Shown here: piece by piece, positions 10,447 through 24,200 of the stretch
Layout: each line of letters begins with the position of its first letter
Numbering within the stretch: the first letter of the stretch is position 1
NCBI GenBank assembly: GCA_037892935.1
Contig: JAYXKI010000015.1
Span: 620,001 to 684,000 of the forward strand
Reading direction: 5' to 3'
From: Phlebopus portentosus
Taxonomy: Eukaryota; Basidiomycota; Agaricomycetes; Boletales; Boletinellaceae
DNA length: 64,000 nucleotides
Notes under the pieces: model-generated
What the model was told of the DNA's origin: nothing
Databases searched by the model: none
The model's input: the letters and a program-made list of their open reading frames with translations, nothing else
Position numbers and translations under genes: made by a program

Positions 10447-13400
10447 TCACAGAGAATTGTTGGAAGAGGTTATATATGCAATAGCATTCTTGAGCTGTTG
10501 CGTCAAAGCCGACACCTGGTGCATATGTTACTAGAGCTCATTATCAAGGATCAGCGGATACTCACGTTCTTTGGAGAGAAAGGTTCAAAATGATGTCCAG
10601 GGATGTCAAATATACGGACTTCTTTCCCAACAAGTCTTTCCCAATCGTTAACAGATGTTCTGGGGTTACTGCGGTCCTCAAGGAAGGGCATTGGCTCCAA
10701 AGGGAAATTCTTTCGCATATCCGATAAGGGAAAAGTATCAATGCAGCGTAGCATCGCGACGTTCGGGTATTGTGAGGGACGGTTAGCCGAAGCATCGTAG
10801 GCAACGAGGGCCTCAGTGGCGTGTGACATTTGAGTACGAGCTAGCTCGATGAGGCGCGACTGTTGCTTGGAAGACCCAGACGAAGGACAAATGACAGAAT
10901 TGATGAGACTCTGGGGAAGGGGGTTTCGTGTAAACGGAGATGGAGAATCGATCAGAACAACTCCCGCGACCCTGACTCCGGTCCGCATGAGCTCGCAAGC
11001 CATATGAAACGCAACAATTCCTCCAAAGGACCAGCCTAGATATCCTCAGTCAGTCGATGATATAATTATCAGTCTGAAGTATTAACCTCCGAGAATGCAT
11101 CCTTTGTCAGAAACCATCGGTCGAACTTCACTAACGTAATGGGCCGCCATTTCTGGAATACCGCCTTTCCAACCCTCGCCGCTTAAAACTTTTGGGTTAC
11201 TGATACCCCACAGGGATCTATCAAGAGCTCCGATGCGTGAATAGCAATGTCCTAGTCCACTACCGTCATGTACGAGAAAAAGAGGGCTAGCATTGTTTGC
11301 AGAAGTCTGAAGCGGAAGAAGGGTGTGTTTTGGACCAAGAAACTTCTGCAGTGGTTCGGGTTCGACAAGAGTCGACGAGCTTGACTGCCGGGAATGGGAG
11401 CGTTGGCTGACGATTCTTTCTATTGCGAGCTGGACGGAGCACACCGTGGGGCAGTCAATGAAGAAATCATGAGGAAGAGATACGTCAAATTGTTCCTGCA
11501 GTTGCGAAGTGGCCTCAATAGAACCAAGAGAGTCTAGTCCCAAGGTGTCGAGGTAGTCCTCATTTCGCAGATCACATGCGGAAATATCCAGAACCTTTGC
11601 AAGAATCTCTTTGATGATCGCGACTGTCGAACTTGATTCGTGAGGTATGACCACTGGACCATTTGTAAGTGGGGTAGACAATATCGCAGGCTTCGAAAAT
11701 GACGAGTGCGTCTTGGGAGAGTCCAATTGAAGCACACAACGATGATGCGCCTTGGCGAATTTACTGACAACCTCGCCAACTGTCGCAGAGAGCATCAAAT
11801 CTGACGTGTCGACAGGAAGCCCTGGGAAGGCTGCCTTCAATCGACCAAATAATTCGATCCATACCAACGAGTCAACACCGAGGTCAGCAATGTTGTTGTC
11901 TAGAGTAATGTGTGCGACTGGGACGTCGCAGAGGTCTGCGATAAGTCCTGTGACTTCGGAAGCGGCATCGAAATCAGCATGACTAGCCGTCGAAACGCTA
12001 ACTGACGACGGTGTCATCACACGATGCGCAGGACGGAAGGGGCTCCCGAGCTTGGCAGGTGTCACCGGAGATGCACATCGCTCAAATGAAGACCGAAGGA
12101 AAGGAGCTGGCGTCGAGTTGCGGCTCGGGATGTCTTCTGAACGGGAGAGATGTCTAGACAAGCTCGAAAGCCGGACGCGGGAAAATCGCATTCGTTTCAT
12201 GTGAGCGACAATTCTTGGCAACTCTCCAGTCTGAACGGCCCATGCATCGGCCAACATTAAACCTTCACCAGCAGATATCATCGTGCAATATACCTCGAAC
12301 GTTGCAGAATAGTCGAGATCGACAAGGATCTTAGACGCATCGACTTGATTGCAGATGTATGCGTCATTTCCCGCCGCTCGGCTGTTGATCAAGAAACCCG
12401 CGGAATGAAGAAGAGCGTCAACAAATACCGGTTGAGCAACGAATCCTTTGCTTGCTTGATCTGAAGATAGACGAAAGGTAGCAAAGCCCTCACTGTTCGC
12501 CTCGCCCAGAGTCATGGCATTTATTACCTGGTAGAGCTTCGAATACTGGACGACGCGGGAGAAAATAAGTTCATAAATCGTGCGAGTGCGCAAGGTTTCA
12601 CGGCTGACGCCATTTTCGGAACTAAGAAGAGCGGCCTTGCCGCGTTCGACGGTTCCATGATGCAGCTGAAGCTTTGAGATCATGGAGTCTTTCTGACGGC
12701 GCTGGAAGAACCCTGTGCAATGCACAATTTGCTCTCTTCCATCTGACACCGAACTGATTGAAAAGGAGCCAGCATGCTTGCTTCTCCCGGGATGAACGTT
12801 TATAGACGTTCGAATAGTCACTGGATTGGAGTGGTCGTAGACTAAAGGGAGGGTGAACTGGACCTCGGAAAGAGTCAAAGCATCCGCAAACGACTTGTCA
12901 ACATGTTCAAGTGTGCATGTCGCGGCGCTAAGTGCCAGTTCATGGTAAACAGAAGCGGGGCAAAGAGGCGATGAAGCGACATTATGACCTGTTATATATT
13001 CTGCAAGACGATTGATTGGCGTCTCGAACTCTGAGGTATTGGCATCCTTCGTAGATGGCATTTGAGTCCACGAACTCAGGAAAAAGAAGCGCCGGAGAGG
13101 GTCCTCTACATGGATAGGCGAAGAAGCTTGAGACCGTTCCTCGACAAACGGAACCCAGAACTCCGTCTCATGGAGCGGGTAGCTAGGAATCTCCATGCAA
13201 GTTGCTGATGGATAGAGGTCGTGATAGACCTTACCCCACGCAATATTGTCTTGGAAGCAAAAGAGACGGGTTAATGCAGAGCAAAGCGAGGAGCGAGCTG
13301 TGGACTTCTTATTGAGTGAGTGGAGCACAAGAGCTCCACTTGTAGAAGCAAGATGTGCAAACAAAGGCAAGGTAGTCGGGTGGGGACCAATCTCAATGAA

Positions 13401-16400
13401 CGCTCCTATGTCTCCAAACTCGTCCACGAGAGAACGAGCACCTTCTTCAAACCGAACGGCTTCACGGCAATGTCTGGAAAGGTATTCGCTATTGAATACT
13501 GTTGCATCACCAGGCTGTACGACCTTTCCGGTCACGTTCGACACGATCGGTATCTTCGGGGAGGCAAAGTCGAACTTGCGCGCAAATGATGACATATCTT
13601 CCAAGATGGGCTCCATTGCTGCCGTGTGGTATGCGAAGGGTACACTGACGTTGGTGCATTTTACACCGTACAGGTCGGATTTTGCTTTTAAGACTTCAAG
13701 CTGGGAGTAGGGACCTCCAATCACAACGTCATGTGGACCATTATAACAAGCGATTGATAATCCGTCGCAACCGTTGAGTTTTGCGAGCATCTCCGAGGCA
13801 CCCGGACCAGAAATACGAGCGGCAAGCATGCCAGATGCATTCTGACGGCAACCTTGAGTCATGAGTCGGGCCCGGTGACCAACGAGACGAAGTCCGTCAT
13901 CAAGCGAAAGAACTCCAGCGGCCACGAGTGCTGCGTATTCGCCAAGACTGTCAGGTAAAGCAGGATTGAGCACCGATTCAGTCAAGACATAAATGATTTA
14001 CCTGTGTCCCACAACTGCGTGAGGCTTGACACCCCAATTTTCCCACATGTTGCACAAAGCGCACTCCACGACGAACATCGCGCACTGGAAGGCGATGATT
14101 TCATCATTCTTCGGAAGCTGAGAGTCGCACTCGGTGTCCACAATGGCAAGAACGCCAGGATATCCCCAGTTGACAAGCTTCTCGTGACAATCATTGACAA
14201 TCTGACGGAAAGAGAAAGAGACGGTATATAGCTGACGACCCATTCCAATGTATTGCCCGCCTTGTCCAGAGAAGGCGAATACGATCTTCTTGCCTTGGGT
14301 TGACGCACTGGTAACGCGGGTCGGACATGACTCAGAAAGGGCCTTTATGAGGCTAGATTTACAGTCTCCGGTAACTGCGATGCGCCAGGAACGAAGCTTA
14401 CGTCGCGCAGTGGCTGTATATCCGAAGTCAACGATCGTGGCGTCGTCGATTGAGGCGATATATGAATCTCGAAGACGTAGAAGTGCGTCCTCAGTCTCGG
14501 CCGACAAGCCAACAATGAGATGATCCGAGCGACCCTTTGCGCAGCTGTGAAGGGAAGTGGAAATTGTTCGAACCGGAGCCTCCTCAATAAGGATAGCTGC
14601 GTTGCTGCCAGCAGCACCGAAGTTATTGATAACAGCAATCCGACGACTAGTAGAGCTTGGGGTCCACTTTATGCACATGCCGCTCGTGTTGATACGCGTG
14701 AAGTCCTTCTCGAGCGGCTCAATTTTCGGGTTAAGAGTGACTAGACCAACCTGAGACGGGATAGAGTTGTGACGAAGCATAAGAAGCAATTTCGCAAGGG
14801 ATGCCGCCCCAGACGCAGCTTCTGCGTGTCCAATATTTCCTTTAATGCTCGTAACTGTTAGCATGTTTGACGAGTCACGACCAGACCCAGTGTTCGGAGA
14901 GAAAACATCGCGCAGACTTTTCAATTCCTCCGGATCTCCGGCCTGAGTACCCGTGCCGTGTGCTTCAACCACGCTCACTTCCTCAGGACATACGCCGGCG
15001 TTATCGAGAAGTGAGCGGAACAGAGCAGTCTGCGTCGGCCCATGCGGTCGTGTGATAGACACTGCCGATGCGGACTGGTTTACTTCCGTACCACGGATCA
15101 CACCGAGTATATTATCCGAAGACTCAAGAGCATCTGAGAGTCGCTTAAGCACAAATATTCCGCTGCCTTCCGCACGGCAATAGCCATCAGCTGTCGCATC
15201 CCATGGCTTACAGTTGCCAGTCGGGCTAAGAAAATGGGCACGATCCAGGCCCAGGTACATCTGAAATAGACCGTAAGTCACAAGTCCAAGTCACATTATA
15301 AACAATCGGCGCTTACGTCTGGGCTGGAGATGACATTGACGCCTCCCGCGAGTGCTGCTTTGCAATCACCAGCTAGTATCGCGCGACATGCTTGGTGGAT
15401 TGCCACAAGAGAAGAAGAGCATGCAGTATCCAGAACGATAGATGGTCCAGAAAGGTGAAGAGCATATGCAAGGCGTCCAGCGAGGAATGCAGGAAGAGTG
15501 CCTAGGTCCGGAATCAGGAAGGTACAGTAAGCATAAAAGCTCGTCACTCACCAGTAGTGTAATGTATCCCAATGTCGTTGCGAAGGTTGTGCACATAGTC
15601 ATTGGTTGCAACACCTACAAAACACCCAACATCTTCACTTCGAATTTCGCCGTCTCCTAGTTCCTTCGGATTTGTTGCAAAGTCTTGTACTACAAGGCCA
15701 GCAGCTTCCATGGCTTGTAGACCGACACGCATAAGCACGCGGATCTGAGGATCGAGAACACGAGCCTCCCGAGGACTGATGCGAAAGAACGCGTTATCAA
15801 AACTGGCATGAAGATCGCTGGGAAGAAAGTTTCCGAATCTAGTTTTCAATTGTCTTCCCGGGTTCGTATTTGGATTGGCGTTGTTATACGGGGTGATAGT
15901 AAAACGCGTCTCAGGTATCTACAAAGCTGGGGTAAGTCGTTGCCATATTACAACAAATTGACACACACCTCTTCTACTGTGTTAAGCCCTTGTTCTAACA
16001 CGTGCCACAGCTCGCTAGCATTGTGTGCACCAGGGAAGTTGACAGCCATACCGACGATCGCAATCGGCTCCTGGCTGCTGAGGTTCGCAGAAGCGGCCGT
16101 ATCCTTTGAAAAACTCGTAGCAGTACGCGGAGCAGTAGCGTCGATAAGAAAAATGCCAGATGACATCACATCTTTGAGGTTGCGCATCGCTGCACGGGCA
16201 ATACCTGTTCCAGGACCGAAATTTACTATGTCCATTTTCATATTAGGAAGCGCCCTCTTCGCACATGTTTCGAGTGTTTTGGACAATTCGATACTATCGA
16301 GTATAATCGAGTTCACGGCGAGCTCAATGAGCTTATTGCCGACCAAGTCGCCAGGTACTGTGCATCCAGTGTGAACATTGTAAAGCGTGAAACCCTCGAC

Positions 16401-17665
16401 TAGCCGCAAAGAGTTGAGCACAGTGATAGTATCCTTGCCGGCAACGATGAATCCAGGAATATTAAGGTGGGAATTAAGATAAACAGACGCATCGGGAGTA
16501 TCCGTTGATGATGGTGAGCTTGCGTTGCCTTGGGAGCAAGGGAAGAAGGAGGCGAGAACGCGGTCACGTGCTCCGTGTAAGTGGGGATTAATGGCATGGA
16601 AGAGTGTGAATATGCCGAGAGGTTTGGTTGTACTGGAAGTGATAGAACGTTGGAAATATTGGGACGAGAGGGGGGCATCGCAAAGCGGCGGCGATGACGA
16701 CGGTGACGGTGACGATAGCAACGAGTTTTGACTTGCAGAAGCGCAGTCCGAGGTATGGGAAATGGAGGAGAGCAGCGTGCAGCCGATAAATTCGCGAAGG
16801 GATGACGGAAGGCCGCTGACTGTGTGGCAAGTCTTTGTCGTCTGTGCAGTAAGATGGACGTGAAACGGGACCTGGAAAGGTTCTTTCAGTCAACTGAATG
16901 CTCGACGACACTAAGACCATGCCGACGGTAGGATCAAGGAAAATGTAGAGAAGAACTCGAAAGCGACGAAATGACGACATTGAATTGCTGCTTAATGGCT
17001 CTTACCTTTCTCTGAGAGTTCCATGAAGCGAGCTTCGCTTCTAATGTGTCACGTTGTTCGCCCAGAACAACTGAGGACCATTCAGATTCGTACTGCGGGT
17101 CATCGGGCGAGATTCTGCCTTCTCTAAGCATGCATTCTTTCGCTATTTGAGCTTCGAGACCGATTGACACGGCTACCTCGAACAACGCTAAGGCATTGCG
17201 CAAAAGTTCAATCTGCGAGGATGTTGGCAGGCTCGCATCTGCCGTCGATGGAGACGGTAGTGATGTGGCGACAAGAAGCGCGGGTAGGATGCCGGACGAA
17301 TAACCGATCACGCCGACTGATGTGCCTTTCGCCAGCGACCCGTTCATCTCAAGTTCCTCAAGCAGACGAGTTACTTGCGTGATGTACAAGCTCGGAAGCG
17401 CGACTAAAGGGTGGCGAAGGAGCGTTGCATCGCTTGATGGAAGAATGATACTTCCTTCATCTATTCTGCTGAGAAGATTACGAGTGGCACGATCGTTCAG
17501 AGCAGGCCTAGCGGCTGGCGTGAGCGAGGAAACACGCGCATTGAACGCAGCACGCGATTGGCGAACGAAAACAGCAGCAAGAGGAGATTGGAGGTGTTGC
17601 ACGCATGGAGAAGAGGAAGTAGGGAGAGATCCCTGGCCATCAAAGAGGAGGACACGCATCGCCAT
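10447..17665 (-). CDS. Non-reducing polyketide synthase, orsellinic acid synthase type
   Basis: Iterative type I synthase of about 2,200 residues, expected to build an aromatic tetraketide such as orsellinic acid from acetyl/malonyl-CoA. Domain order is SAT-KS-MAT-PT-ACP-ACP-TE. SAT has a GYSSG motif, so serine replaces the usual catalytic cysteine. KS shows [15 protein letters not shown] and [12 protein letters not shown] shows [10 protein letters not shown] and GHSLGEYAA; the active-site Ser codon is restored by splicing across about 13984-14005. PT has a His in [12 protein letters not shown] and an Asp in [12 protein letters not shown]. Both ACPs carry DSL phosphopantetheine sites. TE has GWSFGG, LIDSP and PGHHFEPF. 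About seven introns are inferred, including 16.87-17.01, 15.9-15.97, 15.5, 15.3, 11.04-11.09 and 10.52-10.57 kb; the last adds a short C-terminal tail ending at 10447. The start ([13 protein letters not shown]) is chosen because the SAT domain begins there. Domain order and twin ACPs match basidiomycete orsellinic acid synthases; the product itself is inferred. Confidence 0.94.
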
Positions 17666-19550
17666 TTTTGCTGACAGGGTTATAGCCGAGCAGAGGATTG
17701 TAGTAAATGAGAGCGAGGTCGCGAGAACGCTTTGTCGGCGACGCTGGCAACGATGAAGGTTGTTCGCTAGGTGGGGAACGCGATGGCCGAGGGGGGAAGG
17801 ACGTGGAAAGAGGGAGAGAGCAAATCGTTTAGAACTGGACTGGCCATTCCAAGCATATGCATATATAGGCGCGAGGTTAGACAACCAGTTGATAGCGGAA
17901 CAGCTTTATTTGATAGATATTTTACACATTTCCTCACCCAGCGGGCAGAGATAGGCGCAGAAATAAAGATATTTCTGCCGAAGTTCGTCATGAAGTTATG
18001 GTGAGAATATATAAAACTCAGCGATGATGATGGTTGTTGTTACGGAGGGCGTACGCGTCAAACTTGTATGCCATATTTGGAAAGGTTATGTTTAGGGCCG
18101 GCTATTGGCCATGGCACGTTTCTGTTTCTTCTTTGCACGCGACCGACACCACGCCGCCGCTACCAACTATCATTCTCCTTATGCCCGCAGATAGCTCCAA
18201 ACAGGGTCCAAGCAAGCTACTGCGTATATGTGTTGCACGACCACAATGCGCCTTGAGGGGATTCAATTCTCAGAATCTAGCGTGACATGCATTTTTCATA
18301 GTGCAATGAGACAGCGCACAAGGTAGCTATGCACTATGCACCCTCAGATTTCTTTCAATGCGCACTTCTGAAGCTTCCTGATATGAACCTCGTTTGCTCT
18401 TTGAGTGAACATCTCGCCTCTCCGCATCCATGCCACTAAACTCTCGACGTCACTTTCAATCACTTCGCGACGTAGGCTGCAACGCTTTCCATTAGTTAAA
18501 CTCTGTCTTCTGTTGTATATGCAGACTCACTTGCTCTGTGGATTTAATACGTTTACGCTGGATGCATACCGTGAAAGCTCACATTGAGACCTCAGACTTC
18601 TGATCGGCCGGAATCTCTCGTACGTACGTATGTACCCAAGTATAAGACCTCATTTGATTGATTCTTTATAAGGCCCGTGCTCAACCTGATCATAATCTCT
18701 TATATGTTGATATTGTATCAGAGTAGAAGAACTACAGTCACAATGAGCTGGAGTTCCATCGTGCAATCTTCGATACGCATTAAAGTTTACTCGAATAGGA
18801 CATGTAAATTTCGGACGGGGCCTATATCAGTATACGTAAAGTTTTCTTCCTTCGGTGCTCTTCAGAGATATGTACGGGCATTGTCGGAGCGGATCTTAGC
18901 TTGGGCAAGCTAGATATAGCGTCCAGCAGCTCAAGGTAATTGTAGACGCCTTCTGGAAGTGTCTGTTCGTCCCTTTGGCCCGGAACTTGACTATCCCTAT
19001 AACTCAGTGCACCTGTCTGAATGTTTCTATGATCTTGTTATTCCTCAAAAGACTTCCATCTCTCGGTCATTTCCGGGCCTTGGTCAATATTGTGTTACTG
19101 TCTCGAAAGAGCAGAGTGGCTCTAACGTAATTGGTATGAAGTTCCACGGTTGGCTTTTTCTCCCTAATAAATAAAATGAGGCAGGGCACAGAAGGACGAC
19201 GCAGAAATGAATAGCCCGGTTGCAGCTTTCCGTTTTGAGTAAACGGCCGGATATTGATTGGTTTGGTCCTAAGGCCAGAGCATATGGCCGAGCGTAGGCA
19301 GTGCAAAGCACATCAACGTGGCTTGGCCTCGTTGTTTAAAAGCACAAAAGCACTAGTACTTGCTGCCATTATATTATAATGGCAGTCCTAGGACTGCAGA
19401 GCAGTGTGAACAAGTAGATGCATATTATACTATTGTATTATTTACCAGTCTAATATAATAGTTGCAACCACGGCCCACAAAAGGGGTTACAAAAGAAGGG
19501 GCAAGCAAAAGTCTCGCACATTCAGTATCTCCAGGAGCGTCTTCTCTATC
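17666..19550. other. Intergenic region upstream of the polyketide synthase
   Basis: About 1.9 kb without a supported gene. Short open frames at 18034-18285, 18677-18913 and 19067-19311 lack domains and good splice partners. The region holds the synthase promoter on the minus strand and the promoter of the small zinc-finger gene on the plus strand. Confidence 0.45.
17862..17869 (-). promoter_or_regulatory. Possible TATA box of the polyketide synthase
   Basis: A TATATA run about 200 bp upstream of the chosen start codon, read on the minus strand as CCTATATATGCATATGC. It is plausible as a core promoter element but unsupported by other data. Confidence 0.3.
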
Positions 19551-20320
19551 ATGGATTACACTCACCAGACAAATATTTCGACCGGTACCTCCCAGGACGA
19601 TTTAGAATATGATTGTAAGCAAACCTTTTGCCAGCTATTACGGACCGTTTCTAATTTACCACAGACATTGGACCGGAAGACAATTTTGGTGGACACTGTA
19701 GACCCAGGGATGCAAGGGCGTCTCCAGATGACGTCTCTCTGGTCGAACAGTCGCGCAATTATATTCAAAGGCGCACCGTCGAGTATTATTGCACTTGCGG
19801 AGAAAGTTTTCGGAGCTATTCAAGTTGCTATTACCATGTTTGCGAGGCCCATCAGGGCAAGACAGAAGCTCTGGCGGCAACCAGTGTCGGCCAGGACACG
19901 TATCCAAGGATTCCTGAAGGAATGGAAATGGAATCGCGTCAAGAATCGATGCCGCAAGGTTCTTTCACGCCTCACTGTCCAAGTCCCAGAAAGAATTCCT
20001 CTGCATCCAAGGTGGTCAAATATACAGAGACAACTCGTCAATCCGACTGTGAATGGTCGCAGTCGGTATCCGGAATGGATGGTAAGACTTTAAAGACTTA
20101 TCAGTCTCGGCAGAAGGAACCTGTTTATTCCTGGCAAAAAGATGGATATACGAATCGCAGCGAATATGTCCACGGTCCAAATGACGGGACATCCTGTTCC
20201 GGTTCATCTCATACGTCTGAGCTTCGAGCGTTTGATACTGCCAAGAAGCAAGGGAGACGACTCAGCGATAAATGTACTGAGGAGGTAAGGATAGGAACGG
20301 AACAAACTCACACCAAATAG
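19551..20320 (+). CDS. Small protein with one atypical C2H2 zinc finger
   Basis: Two exons (19551-19614 and 19665-20320) joined by a clean 50-bp GTAAGC...ACAG intron give about 239 residues. Splicing moves the frame into one that encodes a single finger-like motif, C-x-C-x12-H-x4-H, starting at the CTCGESF residues; the two cysteines are one residue apart instead of the usual two to four. The rest is hydrophilic and Ser/Lys/Arg-rich. A possible second intron (20286-20390, GTAAGG to TTCAG) would replace the C-terminus and end at 20445. It sits upstream of, and divergent from, the polyketide synthase, so a regulatory role in the cluster is possible but unproven. It does not align with the two other C2H2 genes of the window. 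Confidence 0.6.
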
Positions 20321-20445
20321 TCGAGTCAAAGTATGCTATTGTTGTATGCATACGATAAGATACGTTTAAAAATTCGAACTTTCAGACTTGGACAATTGCA
20401 ACAGGAGGACGACAATCCCATAGGCAGCACTCAGTATGCCGATGA

Positions 20446-21289
20446 TTGGCCAAAGACACGGCCTCGGGATATGCACCGCAAGGCCGCGGGGTTTGGGCAA
20501 TCTATAGCCTTGGCCTATAGCCCAAAGCACATACGTGTGATAGCATGGGAGAATCGCTGGTTTAAACCGCATTTATCGTCATTTCATACTGGAAATAGCT
20601 CTCACCGGATTCCAGTAAGCCATGTGAATTGAAGCCTCATGACGAGTGAATTTCACGGAGGAGAGAAAAACGCGGTTGCAGCTTGGTCTCCATACGCTAG
20701 AATGCTTGTGAAAGATGTTGGAACGTGTGCGTGTCTCATAAATAGTGCTCCAAATGGCAAACCAAACCACACTATAAAAAGGGAATGTTCTAGAATCACC
20801 GCGCAGCAAACTCGCGCTGGAGGGCAGCAAAGATTAACAACCGGCATAGCGGAGACCTAGAAGTTTGATATTTTATGATGTTATGCGATTCCGATCAAAG
20901 GAAGATTATGTACTGACAAGTCTGTATGCACTTCTAAAAGAAAAAATTCAATCATGTCGTTCCTTGAAAACAGCCGGAATACTCCGTGATTATATCATGA
21001 AGGCAGGATACAGAGACGAACAAATGAAAACATGGAAGTAATCTAAAAGTCATCGTATGTGTGAACAGTGGGACAGTAGGATGTTATCCGACATTTAAAC
21101 AGCTCGAGATGGTCGACAGCGACAAATATGTGAAAGCAAGTCTAGATCATAACTGAATTCGTATAGTTGCATATAAGAGAAGTCGTATGTGACAGGAAGT
21201 TCTTGAGTCGTAGCGTGAGGCCCTTTTCCACTTCTAGTTCGCGTCATTCTCCTCCAACATTTCTCAGAGGGCAAACCTGACTTGTCCTT
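20446..21289. other. No supported gene
   Basis: Short open frames only, with no domain or splice support. Probably 3' flanks of the two convergent genes on either side. Confidence 0.45.
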
Positions 21290-24200
21290 TCAAGCTGCAT
21301 GTCCGTCGAGGACGGTAATCGAAGGAGCCTTCTCTATCGGGCTACTTTCACGAAATCTCTTTCTGCATAAGTTTCTGAACACTTTGACGGTGCCGTGAAA
21401 GAGATTGACGTTTGGCTTGTCTGATATTGAATCCCCGCTGATGTTTGGTCGCTCCGTTGGCAAAATACTTGGATCGCGCATGAGTCCGATCTTATAGAAG
21501 AATCGCTCAACAGGCGGGTTGGGAATGCATCGAATAACATAACCGATTGGAAGTGACGCGAAGCCAAGGGCGAGAGAGATGCCCCAGAATTTCCCGCTGA
21601 TTTCGGATACGGAGAATGCGTAGCCACCGACGAAAACAATCAGGATCTGAATGCCGATCTCTGGATGAAAACGTTGAAGTAAGAATAACATGATGCACGA
21701 TGGTTCTGAGCATACCTAGGAGAGTGATTGTTATGAAGTACCAATTCCGATGGATACCTTCCAGGACATTCTTTTTGTTGTCGATACGGCGACAGTTGAC
21801 GGAGTTGAAGATCTGTGCAAAGACAAATGCGTTGAAGACAAGAGTCTTGAGTTTCTCGTTGCTGTTCATCTCCACAGACTGGTCGTTCGGATCTGATCGC
21901 AAGTTGAAGAAATGTTCACCAGCGAAATGGAAGACAAGGATGATGATCGTCTGGTAAAGCGATTGTCCGAATATCTGCTTATACATATCGACATTGAACA
22001 GCGGCGCCATCTTCTTGTCCGGTTTACGGTCGAGAAGAGCGGGACTAGCCGGATCCGTAGCTAGAGCTAGCGCAGCGAAGGTGTCCATGATGATATTAAC
22101 CCATAGCAATTGCACGGCAGTCAAAGCGCTATCCTCCTGCGTCTTAGGAAGAGCGGTCGCAAAAGTGATTATCACCGCGGTGATATTGACGCTGATCTGG
22201 AACTGTAGGAACTTGCGCACCGCGTCGTTCACACAGCGACCCCACATGATCGCCTTTACAATGCTCGAGAAGTTGTCGTCCATAAGGATAATATCGGAAG
22301 CTTCTTTGGCTACCTCTGTACCAGCAACACCCATGGAGAATCCAACATGCGCTGTCTTTAATGCTGGGCCGTCATTCGTCCCATCTCCAGTGACTCCGAC
22401 GATCTCGCCAAGTTCCTTCAGCTTCTCCACGAGGATCTTCTTGTCCTCCGGAGATGAGCGTGCCAGTACTTGAAGCCGCGGAATAATTTCAAGCATCTCG
22501 CGGTCATTGAGCTCGCGGAACACCGGACCTTCCATAATGACACCACCCGGCGAGAGGATTCCGCATTGTTCTGCAATGGATCGCGCCGTCAGAACATTGT
22601 CGCCAGTACACATCTTGACTTGAACACCGGCTTTGTGGCACTGAGCAACAGCATCTGTGACACCTTCCCGTAGCGGGTCTTCAATACCAGTAATACCGAT
22701 GAGGGTCAGATCAGACGCTAACATCTCATAGGGGACCTGTGCAAGCGATTGGACACATTAGCTTTATTTTCCAGTATAGGCTGTATATGCATACCTCATC
22801 AGCATCCGAGACATCCAAACCCTTCGGAGGCCAGGAATTCAGGTCGCGGTAGCAAAGTGCAATAGTACGTAACGTCTGTTTAGCGTAGAAAACAATACTC
22901 TTCGAAATGTCCTCTCGGGAGGTATCATCAAATTCCTCGGTCTCAACGTCATCGTCTTCATCATCTTTAACGCTTTCACCAGGCTGGGAGATCACTACGA
23001 GTCGTGTGCACTTTTTCGTCAGGATCTCACTTGCACCCTTAAGGTATAAACGCCAGAGCCCATCGCGAACTTTGACCACTACACCCATGGCTTTCTTCTC
23101 GGAGCTGAAGGGTATCATCTGCACGACTTCTGCATTTTCACGTGTAGAGTGGTAATCAGGCCATCCCAGTTCCTTCGCGAAGCGCAGCAACGCGGTTTCC
23201 GTTTTGCTTCCGACAAAGATACTCTCGCCAGTCTTTTTATCGATGTCCTCGAAGGCAGTCGAGTTGATGCAGATCGCTTCATTGAAACACCGTCTCAAGC
23301 CCGGATTCAGTATCGAATCAAGCTCGGACTGGTCAAGCAAAAAGTCATCCACTCGACGTTCTTTGGCTTCTCGCGACTCTTGTCCATCCTCAACATTCGT
23401 CCGAGACTTGGTCTCTGCCAAAAGCCGCACGAACTTTGCTCGTGCACTAACGCAGCCAGCCACCACAATCATTTCGTTCTGCGTCAACGTACCCGTCTTA
23501 TCGGTGCACACCACACTCGCATTAGCCATCGTTTCGCAACTTGCGAGAACTCGGACGAGAAGGTTCTCTTCAGTCATTCGCTTCGTTGCGAAGGCTAGGG
23601 CGAGGGTAACAGCTAGTGGCAATCCCTCCGGCACCGCAACGACAATGAGCGAAACCGAAATGATTAAAATATCCACGAACGCCATGCCCTTCTCGTCTGA
23701 CGTCCGCTGTGGTTTGCCCATCCCGAGTTGAACGAAGAAACGAATCAGGAGTGCTATAAAGAGGATCAGACCAGCTAGACTGGCCAGCTTGGCTATCAAC
23801 TGTGCGAGATAGTTCAGCTTTGTGACCAGGGGTGTACTCTCATTATCAGTTCGCAAAGCTGCATCAACCATCTAAGCCAACGATACTGGAATGTATTTGA
23901 ACAAACGAACCCATCATAATTCGCCCATTGAAGCTCTTTACACCGACAGCGATGACAACGTAACTTCCGACACCTTCAAGGACCTTGCTTCCACTTATGA
24001 CAAAGCAGTCGGTGTGAGCACCGAGATGGCCATCAGCTTCAGATGCGAGGCAGTCTGCGTAGGGCATCTTCTTGATGGCCTCGCTCTCTCCGGTAATAGC
24101 AGACTCATCGCATCTGATGTTATATCCCGAAAGAAAGATCCCATCGCACGGAATGATTTCGCCTGGCTCAAGCAGAGCAACGTCACCGACGACCAATTCC

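Noticed and set aside
11752..16731. Plus-strand frames opposite the polyketide synthase
   Set aside because: They are antisense shadows of a strongly supported coding gene.
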